From Mycteria americana (taxonomy: Eukaryota; Chordata; Aves; Ciconiiformes; Ciconiidae): a stretch of 64,000 nt of DNA. Both the position numbers and the translations under genes were made by a program. Positions 9,691 to 22,700 of the stretch are shown here, piece after piece; position 1 is the first letter of the stretch; the number at the start of each line of letters is the position of its first letter. The stretch is taken from NCBI RefSeq assembly GCF_035582795.1, contig NC_134373.1, positions 43,073,173-43,137,172 on the forward strand, given 5' to 3'. Below the pieces are notes generated by a model. That model was not told the DNA's origin, did no database searches, and saw only the letters and a program-made list of their open reading frames with translations.

Positions 9691-12600
9691 GCTACCCACG
9701 GCGAGGCTGAAACTCTACTCGGTGGCATGTCAGCAGTGGCTTTGTGATACGATGGGACAGTCGATGTGAAGATTATTTTTCATAACCCCAAGCTCAGTTT
9801 TGACTTCCTTAGGAACTTGTGCTCAGAAGGGAAGGCACTCTGCAAAGCTTTCACAGTTCCGAGGTTTCATTTGTCTGATCCAGGTATTTCTGCATGAATT
9901 CATTGCTCACTGATTGAGACGGCTCTAGGGAATCCGCGACTGCAATACACTTTTGATTGCCTTCATTTTTGAAATGCACGATTCACTCCTACAGTTTGCA
10001 GTGACAGCTTATATTTGCATAAGGCTTTTAAAAGGGATTTAAGCAACCTGCTGAAGCTAGGCCACGGGGCTACCTGCCGTGGTGAGCACCACGCGGGGCG
10101 GGCAAGCTGGCCGCTGTGCAGCTTGCCCTGGGCGGCATCCAGGAGGGGCTCGTTGGCTGTGGAGTTTTCTATGCGTGCACTTACACGCGTGGCTGGATCC
10201 CAGCCCTATAGATCGGAGCTACGCTGAAAGCTAATTTGAAAAACTTAGTGAAAGCTACACCTGCCCATGGGGAAATTGCTATTTCTAACTTGGGCGGACG
10301 CTGATGCAGCAAACGCTGCGATGCCCTGTGGAGGGTTGTGGCTGGTGTGGACGTAGCACAGCTTAACACAAACGGGTCTAGGGAGCCGGGAGTCGCGGCT
10401 TCCCTCCCTGCCGCTGCTCTGACTCTTGATTGCACCGTAATTGGCTTTTCTGAGACCCGTCTCCGTTGGGCTGCTACCCTTCCCCGTGGGGACAGCACTG
10501 GTGTTAGGCTCTGGACGCTGCAGTGCCTTACTGGTGATACTGGCACTAGCGGCTGCATTCGTGCTGGCTTTGAATGTGCTACCTCTTTTCTTCTGCAGAC
10601 TGCTTAACGTCGAGGCCAGTCCCTGTGCTTCTGTACTACTGCACTCGGAGCCTCGCGAAAGAGCCCGGCTTAGTGCCGGGGCCTGGGTCTGCGGGCACCT
10701 CCCCTCCCTGTGGCATCAAACTCCTCTGCCCTTGCTTGAACTCGGACCGAAGGCAAACTCATTTACCAAACGCTCATCGCTGCAGAGTGCAAAGGCACAG
10801 AGCATTAATTTGCTAGCTATGTGCTTTCAAAGTTCAGGCAAGCCATTTCGGAACAAGCATCTTAAAAATGTACTTCCACAGTCCGGCAGGTATCTGTGCT
10901 TTGGGGAGAAGACAGACACTAGCTGGGAAGAAGACTCTTGTGCACGCACTCCTGTACTCGTGTATTTGTTTGGCTGCACAGATATTTACAGGCTCCTTAT
11001 ATTTTGATTTTTGACTTGAAACTAAATTTTACTCTTGGGTGCTATTCCTTATTCCCAAAATGGTTAATCGGTAAGAAAAATGTCCGTTACTTCTCCCCCA
11101 TAGAGGGGAACAAAGGCACAAATCCCACTTCCATCAGCAGCCGCTGCCACTCTGCCTCTCACCATCACCCCCAAAACCTTCCCTCTCCCTGGGTACCTGC
11201 CGCGATGTCTCCGGCTGCCTGCGGAGATAAACCAGCTTCGTTTCCGCAGCGTCACTGCCATTCAGTTTGGCTTTGGAGAGGTGACATGAACTGTAATGAG
11301 AGCGTATTGTACCTGCGGTGAAGCGTGTGGTTTCGGGGCTCTTCAGGAAGGGGCTCGGCCGTGCAGGAGATGAGACCCCTCTCCGTGGGGCACGCGTGGT
11401 GGGGCAGCCCGGGAGCATCTCCCACGCCCCTTCCACCTGCGGCAGGGACAGAGATCTGTCTTTTTTTTGCAGATAACGGCTTTGCCAGTTATCTCAGGTG
11501 GCTCGCTGCTTGTTTTCCCAGCCTGTACTTGCCACCCCGGCTGCCGGTCAGGCTGGAGCACCGATGCTCCGAGCGTGGCTCGTCCGTACCGTGCCCCGTG
11601 CTGCTGCAACAACTATTTGCCAATTCGGCAGCCTGCGGTTTTGCTCCCAGGCTTTTCTCTGTGTGTTCTGCTCCGACACCTGGCTGTGCGTACATCAGGC
11701 ACACCGATCGATCCCTCCCCTCCGAGATGGACTTACTGGAGCCTGAAAATAGACCCTGGACTCCATTTCCTTCACATGCTCGTGCACGCGATGGGAAAGG
11801 CGCAGGCTCTGCTCTCCCTCTGAGCAGCCTGTCCCTTTCCGCTGGCTGCAGATGAGCCTGCCACACGTGCTGCACTTCGTCTCATCCCTCCGTCGAGATG
11901 CTAACCGCTTGTTTTAACGAGCAAGAGGGCTTAACTGTGAGCTAGCTCATATTTAAAAGAAAAAAATATATGATTTAAATTGATACTCAGAAATATTATG
12001 GACTATACCTCGGCCAGCCCTAACGCTCCCTTGCAGGGCGATGCAGGCAGCAGCGGGGATCCGGGGGAGCCCCAGTGGCACAGCACATTTTTCGGGCCAG
12101 TTGCAGCGTGGTGCTTCCCCTGCTCTGCTCGTTGCTGTGGCCAAATGATCTGTCACCTGCTTAACGCTGTTACGGACTGACCATGAATATACATTTCACT
12201 ACAGGCAAAGGCTGGGTGCATTTTTTTTTTTTTTTTAATGGAAGATACTGCTGGACCTGCCCATGCTTTCATGCCATAAACTGGTGTAAAGCTGGTGGGA
12301 AGGGACCTCCGGAGGTCAGAGTCCTGCTCACAGCCGCTGCTCTGAGCCAGCACCGGGCCCGATTCCTGTCAGACAGCACAGAAGATTCCTCTGTGTAACA
12401 ACAGATAAGGCATTGAAGTAAAATGGTTGCGGGGAGGCTCCGCATCCTTCTTGAGAGTACTTTAATTCTTTACAATTACTGTGAAAGAGTGGTTCCTCCT
12501 CACTGCCTTTTCAAGCTGTTTGATTTTTGAGCTTTTAACAGAAAACTTCCTAATAAACCCTCACGGCATGACCTTATAGCCTGAGAGTAGGGAGGATGTG

Positions 12601-13123
12601 TCATTTTGGAAATACAGCGAAATTCAGTGGTATTGGTTCCCGTACGATACACTTCTCCTAATCCTCCTCTGATCTCCCTCAAACGCTGTCAGTCTGCTCC
12701 TGCTACGTGAGATCAGTTTAAAATCCACCCTTCAAGATCCCCGCTGAAAACCTTCCTCCAGCTCCTTGGTACTTGCTCCATTGACACAAACCGTTTAATT
12801 ACTTTGGCCAATGCCATGTCATTCCTGCCAATCCCCATCTTCACCTCTTGCAATTAATTCCTATCTGGCATTGATAGAACGCTTTACTGAAGCTCAGATA
12901 AAAGCCCACATTTCTTCTGTCTGGAAAATCGCTGCCTAAAGCCATGGGGTGGGTTCACCAGTTCTGCATCCTCCTCCTCTGTTTAGTTAATCTCGTGATG
13001 AAACTGCTTGTCGAGAAAAGTGATGCTGGACGCTTCTGAACGACCAAACCCACCGTCCTGGCTGACAAATCGGGGGGCATGTTCTATTTAACTATTTTGA
13101 AATATTAAGGGTGTCTCTTGCAG
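9691..13123. other. Non-coding stretch, no gene seen
   Basis: This contains a 188-codon open frame (10441-11007, +) that begins at TTG and shows no domain, as well as overlapping frames on both strands in GC-rich parts. A T15 tract lies near 12222-12236. The segment 12,750-13,030 has faint antisense CR1-like phrasing (for instance CTTTACTGAAGCTCAGATAA) but not enough to call. Confidence 0.5.
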
Positions 13124-13248
13124 TGGCCCTTGCAGATGTGAATTTCCGGGGAGCGATTGCATCTGCTTATGACCTGTATGGAGATGGATACAACCGTCAA
13201 GTGACGTGTGTCACCCAGAGCCCTAAGGCTACTGCCTTTCAGGGGTAA
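13124..13248 (+). other. Speculative terminal exon
   Basis: GGGTGTCTCTTGCAG is a plausible splice acceptor. The next bases join in frame to the phase-1 donor at 8034, and the frame runs 40 codons (starting ALADVNFRGA, containing DLYGDGYNRQ) to TAA at 13246-13248. An AATAAA lies at 13442-13447. A 40-codon open run is expected by chance fairly often, no hydrophobic signal is present, and I recognise no homologue. Treat this as a hypothesis to test with RNA data. Confidence 0.1.
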
Positions 13249-16200
13249 TGGGTTTAAATCCTGCATTCACTCTGGAGGATCCCTGTGTCAGGTACAGAGC
13301 TGTTTCCAAGGAAACGCCTGAAATCAAGGGCAGTAAGCAATTAAGTGTGTTAATTATATTGGGTGGTGCCATGAGACCCAAACCAATCTTGCTGAGGTCT
13401 GGGGTGCACCCTGGGACGTGATGTGGGGAGCGATACGGAGAAATAAACTGTGTAACTTGTAGACAGGGGTGAAAAATAATGAACAAAATCCCACGTGGGT
13501 TTCTTAAATGGACTGCTGGCACTGTTTTAGTGCCGCAGCTTTCGACAAGAAAAGGTATTTGGGTAAATACACGCCATCGGATTACAAATGTTCAAATACC
13601 CACGATGTATACTACGTACCCTCTCTCTAGGTGTGCTGTGAATGAGTTTTATTAAGAGAGGCACAGGATGAGATATGGAAGGGGATGGCTGCTTTTCAAA
13701 CCAGAGAAATGGAGATCATGGCCCGAGAGACTGACGGAAGGTAGCTCTCTTACTGGAGTCACGCACATTTTTGGATGAAAAATTACACGGTCAAAATACG
13801 TAGTGCTGCCTGGATGTGCCAAATGTTGCTTTTCTCGAAAAGCCAGTGACCTGGCAGAGGCGGGCAGTATAAATAATGCTTTGAAATAAATAACGCTTCA
13901 GAGAGATGCTCCCGAGCACCCCGGGGGGCTCCAGGCAGAGCCTCTCCGCAGGGATCTTGGTGGGGTGCGGTGGTGCCGATGCGTTGGGGCGTTTTGTCTC
14001 CCGGCTGCCTCTCTGTGCACGAGCCTTTGGCCCGCTGGGCAACGGCCTGACGAGAGGCTCGGTGTCGGCTGCTTCCATCCCCGCGCCGGGGTAGGCACCA
14101 GTCGGCTTTGCGTTTCTTCCTTTTGGTCTGTAAATTGCCGTAACGCGGTTACGTAGCCACCCGCCGCCTTTTTCACTGCCCCGCGAAGAGAGACTGCTCC
14201 TTTTAAAGCGTGCTCCTTTCTACTGCCGCTGCCCCAAAGGAGGCAGAGAGATGAGAGGAAGGGAATTTCACCTTTTTAATAACAATATTTAACATCCGTT
14301 TGTCATATAGTTAACGCTAGTTCTGCGCGGAGAGTCTACGGTCGTGTTTCATAAAAACAGACCGCTGTTACTGGACTACGTTGCAGTCTTCTGAAAGGGT
14401 GTATCAATATTGTGATGTTTAGAGAAACTATTCATTTAAAAGAGCAGTGTCTTAGCAGTTTGGGAATGAGAAAATCGTAAGCAAAGTCCACATTTACTTC
14501 ACAGCGTAGCTACTTCCTCCAGTTGGTAATTTGTGGAAGAAATTCGGGTTCAGGAAGAAAAGGGTATTTCCATACGCTCCCCCGGGAGCTGCCCAGGAAT
14601 GGGTGCGTCCCGGCATAATTCAGGACTGGCCTTTACAGATGGGGCCGGGGGTGCAGCTACCAAAAGTAAAACCAATTGCAAGAAAACGTGAACGGAGACT
14701 GCAAGTTGTTAAAATAAGCCTAAACTTGTTAAAAGGAGCGTCACGGCCCCCCCACGCTGCTGTCGGTGGGAGGGAGGGGCAGCGCCCCGAGTCCTCCTCC
14801 TCCACCCCAGCTTCTCCCTTGCTCGGCTGCAGAGTCGACCTCGGCTCCGTGATGGGAGTAGGGATTTTCCACAAGATGTAGAAGGAAAAAGTCAGAGACG
14901 ATTGTTTTTTGATTCTATCGATTGCTTAACATGAAGTATCTTTTGAAGGACTAGAAATGTACTTTTTTTTTTTTTTAAGAGAAAGCATCTTTCTGGCAGT
15001 GCTGGGTCCCCAGAGCTGCGGTAGCTGCGTGATCAGCTGGTAGCGGGGGTTATGTCAAGCCAGCCGTCATCCCTCCGGTAGATCAAGGCAAAAATTAAAC
15101 TGTCACTGAGGAAAGCAGCACAATGGACAGAAACTGTTCAATTACCCAAGGAGCAAAATCACAGCTTCTGAGTGCTTTGATACAACTTAATGAGTTGTTG
15201 TTAATCCTAGATTTAAAAAATAGAATTTTTAAGCAGTCTTGGAAAGCACTTTATACCATCCCATTAGGCTTACAGGGCAATAAAAACATTTCTTTGTGTG
15301 TCCAAATGTTAAAAAAAAAAAATAAATCAATTTTTCTGGAGCCGGTTGCCACTTAGTGTTCTCACTTTAACACGGCGCAGTCCTGCTCACGGACAAAGTT
15401 AGGTTTTGTGGTGTTTGCTCCAGGAGTAAAAATGCATTTATCTCCTGGCTTGCCCTCTCCTCCAGCTGTCACGTTTAACCACAGGGAATGAAAGATTTAT
15501 GTTAAGGTGTCGTGGGACTGGGGTGGAGGTGGAAAGCAGGACTGCTCCCTTCGTCCGCCCCTCCCCAAAGTGCTTTTCACACGCAGGCGGTGGTGAGAAA
15601 CACCGTGGGAGCCGCTCTGTGCTGCAGAGCGGGGTCTGGCTCCTGGTGTCAGCCAGCAGCTGGGCTGAAACAAAGGCATCCCCTCCTCTCAGAGGCCGTC
15701 TCTTTATAAGGTTTCCTGCATTACAGCAAAAGAAAACCATTGCCCAAGTGCCATGCAAACAGGATTAGTAGCGTCTGAGGCTTAAAAGCTTGCACGCAAA
15801 TGGCGTACCTCCTTGGGTGCGACTGGGACCAGCGCAGCCAGGCCCTGGGGGCTCTGCCCCTCGTGGGTGGGTGGGTGGGTGGCTTTGCCATGGAGCGTCT
15901 GAAACACAGAGGCTGGTGCTTAGCTGCATCCCAGAGCTACTACCAGTCCCGTGGTGCCTCTCCTCTCTCCTTTGCAAAGATAAGAGACATGGCTCAGGCC
16001 AGATCGCATCATCTGTACTGCAGATGTTCCTGCAGATATGGGTCTGCCCCGAAATGCATTGGTCATTGCTCCAAACGTGGGCAGAAACTGTGCAGAGCCG
16101 GTGGGCTCGTGTCCAGGATGTTCCTGCCGGCGGCTGGAGCGAGGCGGCTCCGGGGCACGGCTCCTTCCCTGCCGCAGCCCTCGGGCACGGCCGGGAGCCC

Positions 16201-19199
16201 CGGGGTGCTCCGACAGCCCCGAGCCTTCTGCTCCTCTCTGCACCGCAGGGCACAGCTCGGTCTCTTCAGGACTGCCGTCTACGACGCTTTAACACTTTGA
16301 ACAAATGAAGCTCGGTGTTCGTGTAATGCGTTACTCTTGCTGCTGCTGTGCCTCAGAGTCCCGGTGAGCAGATCCCGCTGGGCTAGAGCCTGTACAGAGA
16401 GTAAACGGAAGCCATCTTTCCCCAAAAGCTCAGATTTGAAGACAAGAAATAACAAGCAGCTGCAGAAGGGAAATTGAGGAAAAAGACAACTTTACACATT
16501 GGCTGGCTGCTCCCCTGCCCAGGTCTGGTACGGCATGTTTCTTCTGGTCCTTTCTGTTCCCAGAATAGGATAAACTTGCATGGCATCCGGTTGTCGCGGG
16601 CGCCTCGCCTGGGGCTCAACACGAGCCTGAAGAAATCGCAGAGAAGACAGACCTGGCAGAGCTCAGGCCCCACCTTTGGGTGCTGCACAGGACAAACAGC
16701 CCAGCTTCGCGGCAGCGTGCCAGGGAGAGTGAGAAATAGGGAGAACTCACGGGTCAAACCTGGTAATGCGTTACTGGCACTCGCCGTTACAGTTCCCAGA
16801 AGAGCAGTAACTCAATTGCACCGTATAGGCTCTAATGCCTTGATTGCGCGTAAAAGGGCAGGGTGGCTGTTGCTGCAGGCTCGTGCATCTGCCTCCCTTC
16901 CCGAGCTGTTTCGCGTCCTCTTCGAGTGCCCAGTCCTGCAGCTCTCGCTCCGCTCTAATCCCAGCGAGGCAGAAATCACCTGCTTGGAGCAGAAGCAGCC
17001 TTGCCCCGGTGCAGGCTGCCTGGCCGGGCTCTGGACTGGGGGCCGTGGGTAAGAGACCGAGTTACGCCGACGTGCAGCATTAACATCAGCGTGCCCTAAA
17101 GGTGTCTGCCTCGGCAACGTGAACCGCAACGGGATTGCCTCTGCAAACTGGTCTTACGTGGCAAACGCATGTCAGGTAGCTCATGGGCCCTGCGGTTCTG
17201 CTGTAGTTGATGAGACAGAGCGGCTTCTTCCTCCGTGTGGCTGTGGTTAAGATGCCTGAGCTGACCTTCTCTTTCCTCTAAAACCTTCCAAACTGGTTTT
17301 CTTGCTGGGCTCTAGCTCCCTCTGAAACTGGGACCTCTGGGATGGAGCACTGCCTGTACTCTCCGTCCAGCCCGTCGGGCCCGCAGGTCACGTCCACGCG
17401 CTGACGCGTGTCCTGTTGCTGACGCTGGCGCAGAGCGAGCCGGGCAGAAGGTTTTGGAGTTGGCTTCTTGCAGCTGCTTTTTGTGCCGGTCAGCCCTCCA
17501 ATGCATGGGAGCCCCCGCGTGCTGACGAAGCACGGTCGGTCCCCGCTCGACTGCAAACTGGATCAAAATGTCACTGCTGAGCTGCTCTGCACCTGGTGGG
17601 ATTTGGGAATGAGCTGTGGAACTCTGGGCTTGCCTGTAAATAAGACTCCTGCCTTCGAGCGTCCTTGAACTGCTCTTCCCAATGAAGAACCACCAAAAAA
17701 TATATCTATGCAACAGAAAAGTCTTTCTACGGGGATTTTTGATTTGTGTGTATGTGCAAGAAATATAAAACCATAACAATGTTTTTTTCCATGCTCTCAC
17801 AATAAATTTGTCAACATAAAATAAGAAATAGCTATAAAATGGAATTGCACTGAGATGGAGACCAGAGCTGCTTCTGAACATACCTGTAGTGAGGTTCTTC
17901 GCATCTCTCTCACTTTGTCTGTGTATCTCTTGGGGATTATCTTACTATTGGATTTGTACCCAAATAATATTTATTATTCTTGTCGTAACCAGCCAAAAGG
18001 TGTAAGTAGGATATAGCTTGCTTCTGAAGCCCTCGCTTTTCAAAACGCTTGCTCCTCCGCGTGCCAGCCTGCAGCTCTGCTTTCTGTCCTGACATTTACA
18101 GCCTTTTAAACTGCGTTGTTGAAGCCGCAGTCTGACAAACCCCCGGGAGGGCAATCGGGGTGCACACCGTGTCCTGAGTATCACCAAGGGGAGGTTCAAA
18201 GTAGGTCGATGTGTTCGGTGCAGCCCCTCGCTGGGCTCTCACCCGGCACGAGCCCTTCCCGCCCCACTGTCGGCGTGCAGGCGGCAGACGGGAAAGGGGG
18301 GGATGCTGGTGCTCGGCCCCCTGTGCTCCCCGGCCCCTCTTGCTCTTTCGGGGTGTCAGCATCCTCTCCAGCCGGCACTGCCGTCCCTTCCCACCACGCG
18401 CTTCCAGCTGCAGCGGGGTCTGCACGATGGCACTACCCCGCTACGGAGCTCACGGTTATCCTGTGCCGGTGCATTTGCAGTTATCTCTTGTTATTTATCT
18501 GAATTTATCTATTACAACTTTTTTAGTAGTCTGCAGTGGCAGCATGAACTGTTTTCTGAAGTATTTTAATAGCAGAACTACCTAGCAAACCTTCTGTGCC
18601 GTTCCTCTAAAGACAGTGCTAGACTACAAAAATGCCATAAAACTGCCCTGGAATCAACAGAGTAAGACAAAAAAAGCAATCAATTTCTCTTATATTTACT
18701 TAATCACATAGCATTTGACGCCTGACTTTTAGGTCTTTTGGACTATATCAGATTTAGCATCTAATTATCAGCTGTGTGAATACTATTGATTTAAAATCAT
18801 GACGTTTAAACGATCTGGTTGTCAGAAGAAAAAGCTTTCATAATTGTGTATGGTCGGGACTGGAGAAATTTTCAGGAAAACAAACGTTTGGCCTGAGTGG
18901 TATAAAGCTACTGGGGGGAAAAGACTTTGCTAGGAGAGGTTTCTTTCACGGCCACTGTAGTTTTCTGATGCATTTTTTTCCCCTTAGTTTACAAAAGCGC
19001 TTGCGGAGCATGACGCAGATTGATGACGGCGTGTCCGAGGAGGCAGGCAACGCAGGTTTGCGTGCAGACCCGCAACATCGCGGCCACTTCTTCCTAACCA
19101 CGGTCGCGTTGCTGGCAGCGCAGCTCCAGGACCCCACCGGAGCGGGGCTGCTGCGTTGGGCTGGGCATAGCTCCGACTGTGGTCTAAGTGGTTCCTCTG

Positions 19200-19202
<3 letters not shown>
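13249..19202. other. Non-coding stretch, no gene seen
   Basis: Alternating GC-rich and AT-rich DNA with many overlapping short open frames. The longest, 17312-17881 on the minus strand (189 codons, ATG start), shows no domain. A G-quadruplex-type (GTGG)5 run at 15863-15882 is listed separately. No interspersed repeat is recognised. Confidence 0.5.
15863..15882 (+). repeat. (GTGG)5 microsatellite, G-quadruplex motif
   Basis: Five perfect GTGG units. They contain four GGG runs separated by single T bases (15865-15879), the tightest loop arrangement known to favour very stable parallel G-quadruplexes. Confidence 0.9.

Positions 19203-19230
<28 letters not shown>
19203..19230. repeat. (AT)14 microsatellite
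   Basis: Fourteen perfect AT units followed by AAAATATC. A T-rich tract follows near 19268-19280. It is probably length-polymorphic. Confidence 0.97.
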
Positions 19231-19237
<7 letters not shown>

Positions 19238-20915
19238 CAGCTATTTAATACCACCTACAGTGTTGTGGGTTTTTTTTTTTTCCCCCCTCCATATTTCTGC
19301 AGGCAATTTGGCTGGTTTGGGGACCCGTGGGGAGCTTTTCTGTCACCCACTGCAGGATATTCGAGGCATTTAGGCGGTGAGGGCTGGTGCAGACAGAGCC
19401 ATCTGCCTCTCGGTCCTCCCTGCAAAGTCAGCTTCAAACGGATATGAGAAAAACCTGAGAGAGCGCGTGTAACGCCTCTGGCAGGACTGAATTCAGTAAG
19501 CGGGTTCGACAGCGTACGTGCAACAGAGGGGTGTTCATACGCGCCCCAGGCCCCGGAGCAGCACGCTTCTGCGTTGCAGAGCGATGCTTTCAAGTTTGGA
19601 ATTGAGAATAGAGTTGCTTTTGCCAGGCTGCCGTGTAACGCCTTGAGCGCCCAACACAGGTGCTGTGCTCAGTTCTCCACGTTGCCTACTGCAGGGCATC
19701 GCCGCCACTGTGCTGGTACGTATTTTCCATGTTCTGGAAGTCTTTAACACCAATATTCTTGGCTAAGACACGAGAATGTATGTGCTTTTCTCAGGATGGC
19801 TTTTTGTGGGTGCTACCGTTGCCAAGCGAGGTCAGAAAAAAATGGCTTTTTTCCTCTCAAGGACAACTGGGAATATTACCGGTTTCTCAAAATGGTTCTG
19901 CCTCTCCAGGTCTTTGCCCATGATGCATCTTCTAACGACGGACTCTGTATTTACCACCTTTTATCTTCCACCATTTTCCATTGCTTTTTACAGGATGCCT
20001 CGCTATTTTTATATTTCTCTGCCTGAATCCTAAGCAGATTTTAATGATGTTTTCAGTCTAGACTCGATTGTTTTACTGCAAGCATTACACAGAACCCCAA
20101 GCAGGCTTCTGCGTTGAAGGAAAATTTCTGTAAAATATTAAATATATAAAATCTGCCAGATTAGAAAGTTCTTTCTATCGAGTCTGTTAATGCAGCTGGG
20201 CCATAGGGGAAAGCATTTTCTTGGACCCTCCCATGGAAGGAGCACATCCCAGGCTCCGGAGCAAAGTGTTGGGGGATGCAGCTCGGACTGGAAAAGGAGC
20301 AGTGCTCGTTTTATTTTCCTTCTAAACAGAGGGGAAAAAAAAATATCTGGTAACAGTTGCGTGCCACCTCTGACAATTACCCTTCGACATGCTGGGAAGG
20401 AAATCAGGCACAAAATGCCCGTTAAAATAACAGTAGCTCTCATGCCCGATTCCCTGTGCGCTTCACTACGCGCATCCCAATTTATATTCAGTTGCGCACG
20501 CTGAGAGCGTGAGCACGTTTGGAGCAGGAACAGAAGTTACACTGAGACCAGGAGTTAATAACCCATTTTTCACACCTTCCACGCTGTTTGGGATTTCTTC
20601 CCAAGCTGCGGCCAGGAGGATTTAATCTTGCTGACGTTGCTCTAGCCCTACAATGAAATCAGTTAAGGATTTTGTGATCTTCCTTACTTTCCATCACGCT
20701 ATTCTGAAAGCGTGAAAGAAGGAAATTAAGTGGTTTGTCAGGTGTTCTTAGCCGCTGTTCTCCTGTTATGTGTTTGTTAAAAGCAATCAGAGTGTTGCTG
20801 CTTGTAGTCAGGTAGAAAAAACTAACGGAGGTAACTGGTGTTTTACTACAAAATGGGTGGGAACGTAAGGGTAAATAAGCTCAGTATATATCTATATATG
20901 TCTCCTTTCTCTTAG

Positions 20916-20985
20916 CGTTGTGCTCGTTTTTGGCAGTGGTTTGGACCATGGCAGCCTGCCGGTGCTGCAAAGCTGGGAAATGCTG
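20916..20985 (+). other. Exon-like segment with start codon (weak)
   Basis: TCTCCTTTCTCTTAG resembles a splice acceptor ending at 20915. The segment contains ACCATGG (ATG at 20948, good Kozak context) and ends AAATGCTG before GTAGGT, a consensus-like donor at 20986. The short reading frame is cysteine-rich (MAACRCCKAGKC). No partner exon can be assigned, and such combinations arise by chance. Confidence 0.1.
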
Positions 20986-21675
20986 GTAGGTTTGGGAGGA
21001 TGAGGGGGAAACGGTGGGGCGGGGAGGAAGGGTCAGCCACCGCCTCTGCATCCGTGAGTCCACGCTGGCCCCTCTCCAGCAGCTCTGTCCCCACGGGCAC
21101 CTCCTGGGCTGCGGTGGCAAAACGTCCGAGCCCGTCTGTACGTGGCGAACGGGATGGGTCCTGGTGCCAGCAGCGAGCCCCCTGCCCCGCGCGGTGCCTG
21201 TGCCTGCCCGGGGTCCGCTCCTCGCTGCCGAGGGCAGATCCTGGCTGCCTCTGCCGCCCAGAAGGCGTCCCGTGCAGGTCTGCTCAATTCACACAAGGAT
21301 CCCGCGGCACCATAAATACTGAGCAGGAAGATATGAAATCCAAATTGCTTTTGGTTTTTTTATGTTTTTATTTTTTTGTAAGTGAATAAGAAAATAAGTT
21401 CTATAAGCAAAATCATGAGATAGTCTGTCACGGTTAATACTTATCAAGCAAAGCACTGTTCTCTCCTAAAAATCTCGCTGAAGGGAAGCAAATGATGTCC
21501 CGAGTGCCTGATACATCAGACCTCCCAAGTCCCAAGGGAACCTCATTTTCCAGCAGCAGCGCATACAAGCACATAGGCAGAAAGTTTCTTTTGCAGTGCC
21601 TTCGGTGTAAGTTCTGTCCTCCGCGGACACGTTCCTCAGTATCTATAGGGCCGTTGTAATCGGTCCGAGATGTAG

Positions 21676-21713
21676 TGCCTTACACAAGCAGTGATGCCTT
21701 ACACGAGTAGTTC
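21676..21713. repeat. 19-bp tandem duplication, two imperfect copies
   Basis: TGCCTTACACAAGCAGTGA (21676-21694) is followed directly by TGCCTTACACGAGTAGTTC (21695-21713). The first ten bases are identical and the rest diverge by substitution. Confidence 0.8.
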
Positions 21714-22539
21714 TTGAATTCTGACCTGCCGTGCCTGCGCACAGCGGGTGCGTCTGCATGCCTAGGTCTAACGCTGGGCTATGACACCTCAAAGTGGCTA
21801 CTTTCTTTTCGGGCAGTTTGTGACTCTGTCTGGATGCATACCTTCATATTATCAGCTAGTCTGGAAATCCTTTTTGAATATGCAAATAGCGTAAGAGGAA
21901 AGGAAACCTGTTTTTTGAATAAAACATGAACAAGGGAGAAGGGAATGCTTGCTCTATTTTGGTAAAAGATACTAAGATCTTCTAAAGACAAGAGGAAAAA
22001 CCTTATGTTATGACTTAAGAGATTAGGTGGACTCTGTGTGTGCAAAGGTGTTTGTATATAAAACTAAAGCTGAGAAAATTCCAGTTTGATACGCCTTATC
22101 GTATTCTTGGACTGACCTGTTCAGCCCTGAAGACCTCTTACAGTCTCGGGAGGTAAGGCTATTTCCCCCTCTGCAGAGGGGAGGTTTCCTGGGGGGGGCA
22201 TCAGCAAAGCCTGGCCTGGGGAACACGGACGCCGAGCACCATCTTCTCCTCAGGCGGGAAAATTGGGCTTTTGAACGTCTGTCAGCTCCTGGTGGCTCAC
22301 GTCGTGAGAGCTGAGAGGAAGGGAATGCGAGTGAGAGGACTGAAGCAAATGCAAAACTAGTATATTCAAGCAAGAATTATTCCAAAGTCATCCTAATACT
22401 GTCATTGACTTCCACTGAGGTTCAAAATGCATCCAGAATATCATGGGATTTCTGCGATGTGTTAGAAAGGAAGATTATGGGAAACAGACTTTTGCTACAG
22501 CTCTTCTCTCCTAGCAGGTTACTAATTTTAGAGCTACTG

Positions 22540-22700
22540 TTTTGTTGGCTATAAATTAGCTGTATTGGAAAGCACTGGAATGATGGCACAATAATGTGGC
22601 AAATGAAAATGAAGGATCACTGTAATTAAAGCATTAGAAGACAAAGACCCTTTCAAGTTATTCCAGATACCCAGCCCACAGTGAATCAGAGAATTTGGTT
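22540..22700. promoter_or_regulatory. Putative conserved non-coding element
   Basis: This stretch of balanced, repeat-free, AT-leaning DNA includes GCTATAAATTAGCTG, GGCACAATAATGTGGC and TGTAATTAAAGC. It contains a homeodomain-type TAATTA core and has no open frame. Its texture is that of vertebrate conserved elements, which is judgement rather than proof. Confidence 0.3.

Larger units (their letters stand above)
19231..22539. other. Non-coding stretch, no gene seen
   Basis: No gene is recognised. A weak exon-like segment at 20916-20985 and a 19-bp tandem duplication at 21676-21713 are listed separately. Open frames around 21000-21390 overlap on both strands in GC-rich DNA. Confidence 0.5.

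Noticed and set aside
10441-11007. 188-codon + strand open frame with a hydrophobic stretch
   Set aside because: It begins at TTG with no early ATG. The hydrophobic run reflects local CT-rich codons, and no family resemblance was seen.
12750-13030. Faint antisense CR1-like wording
   Set aside because: Only scattered short phrases agree, and order and spacing are not convincing.
17312-17881. 189-codon minus-strand open frame with ATG start
   Set aside because: Length is within chance for 64 kb, the N-terminal half follows AT-rich composition, no domain is recognised, and other frames overlap the GC-rich end.
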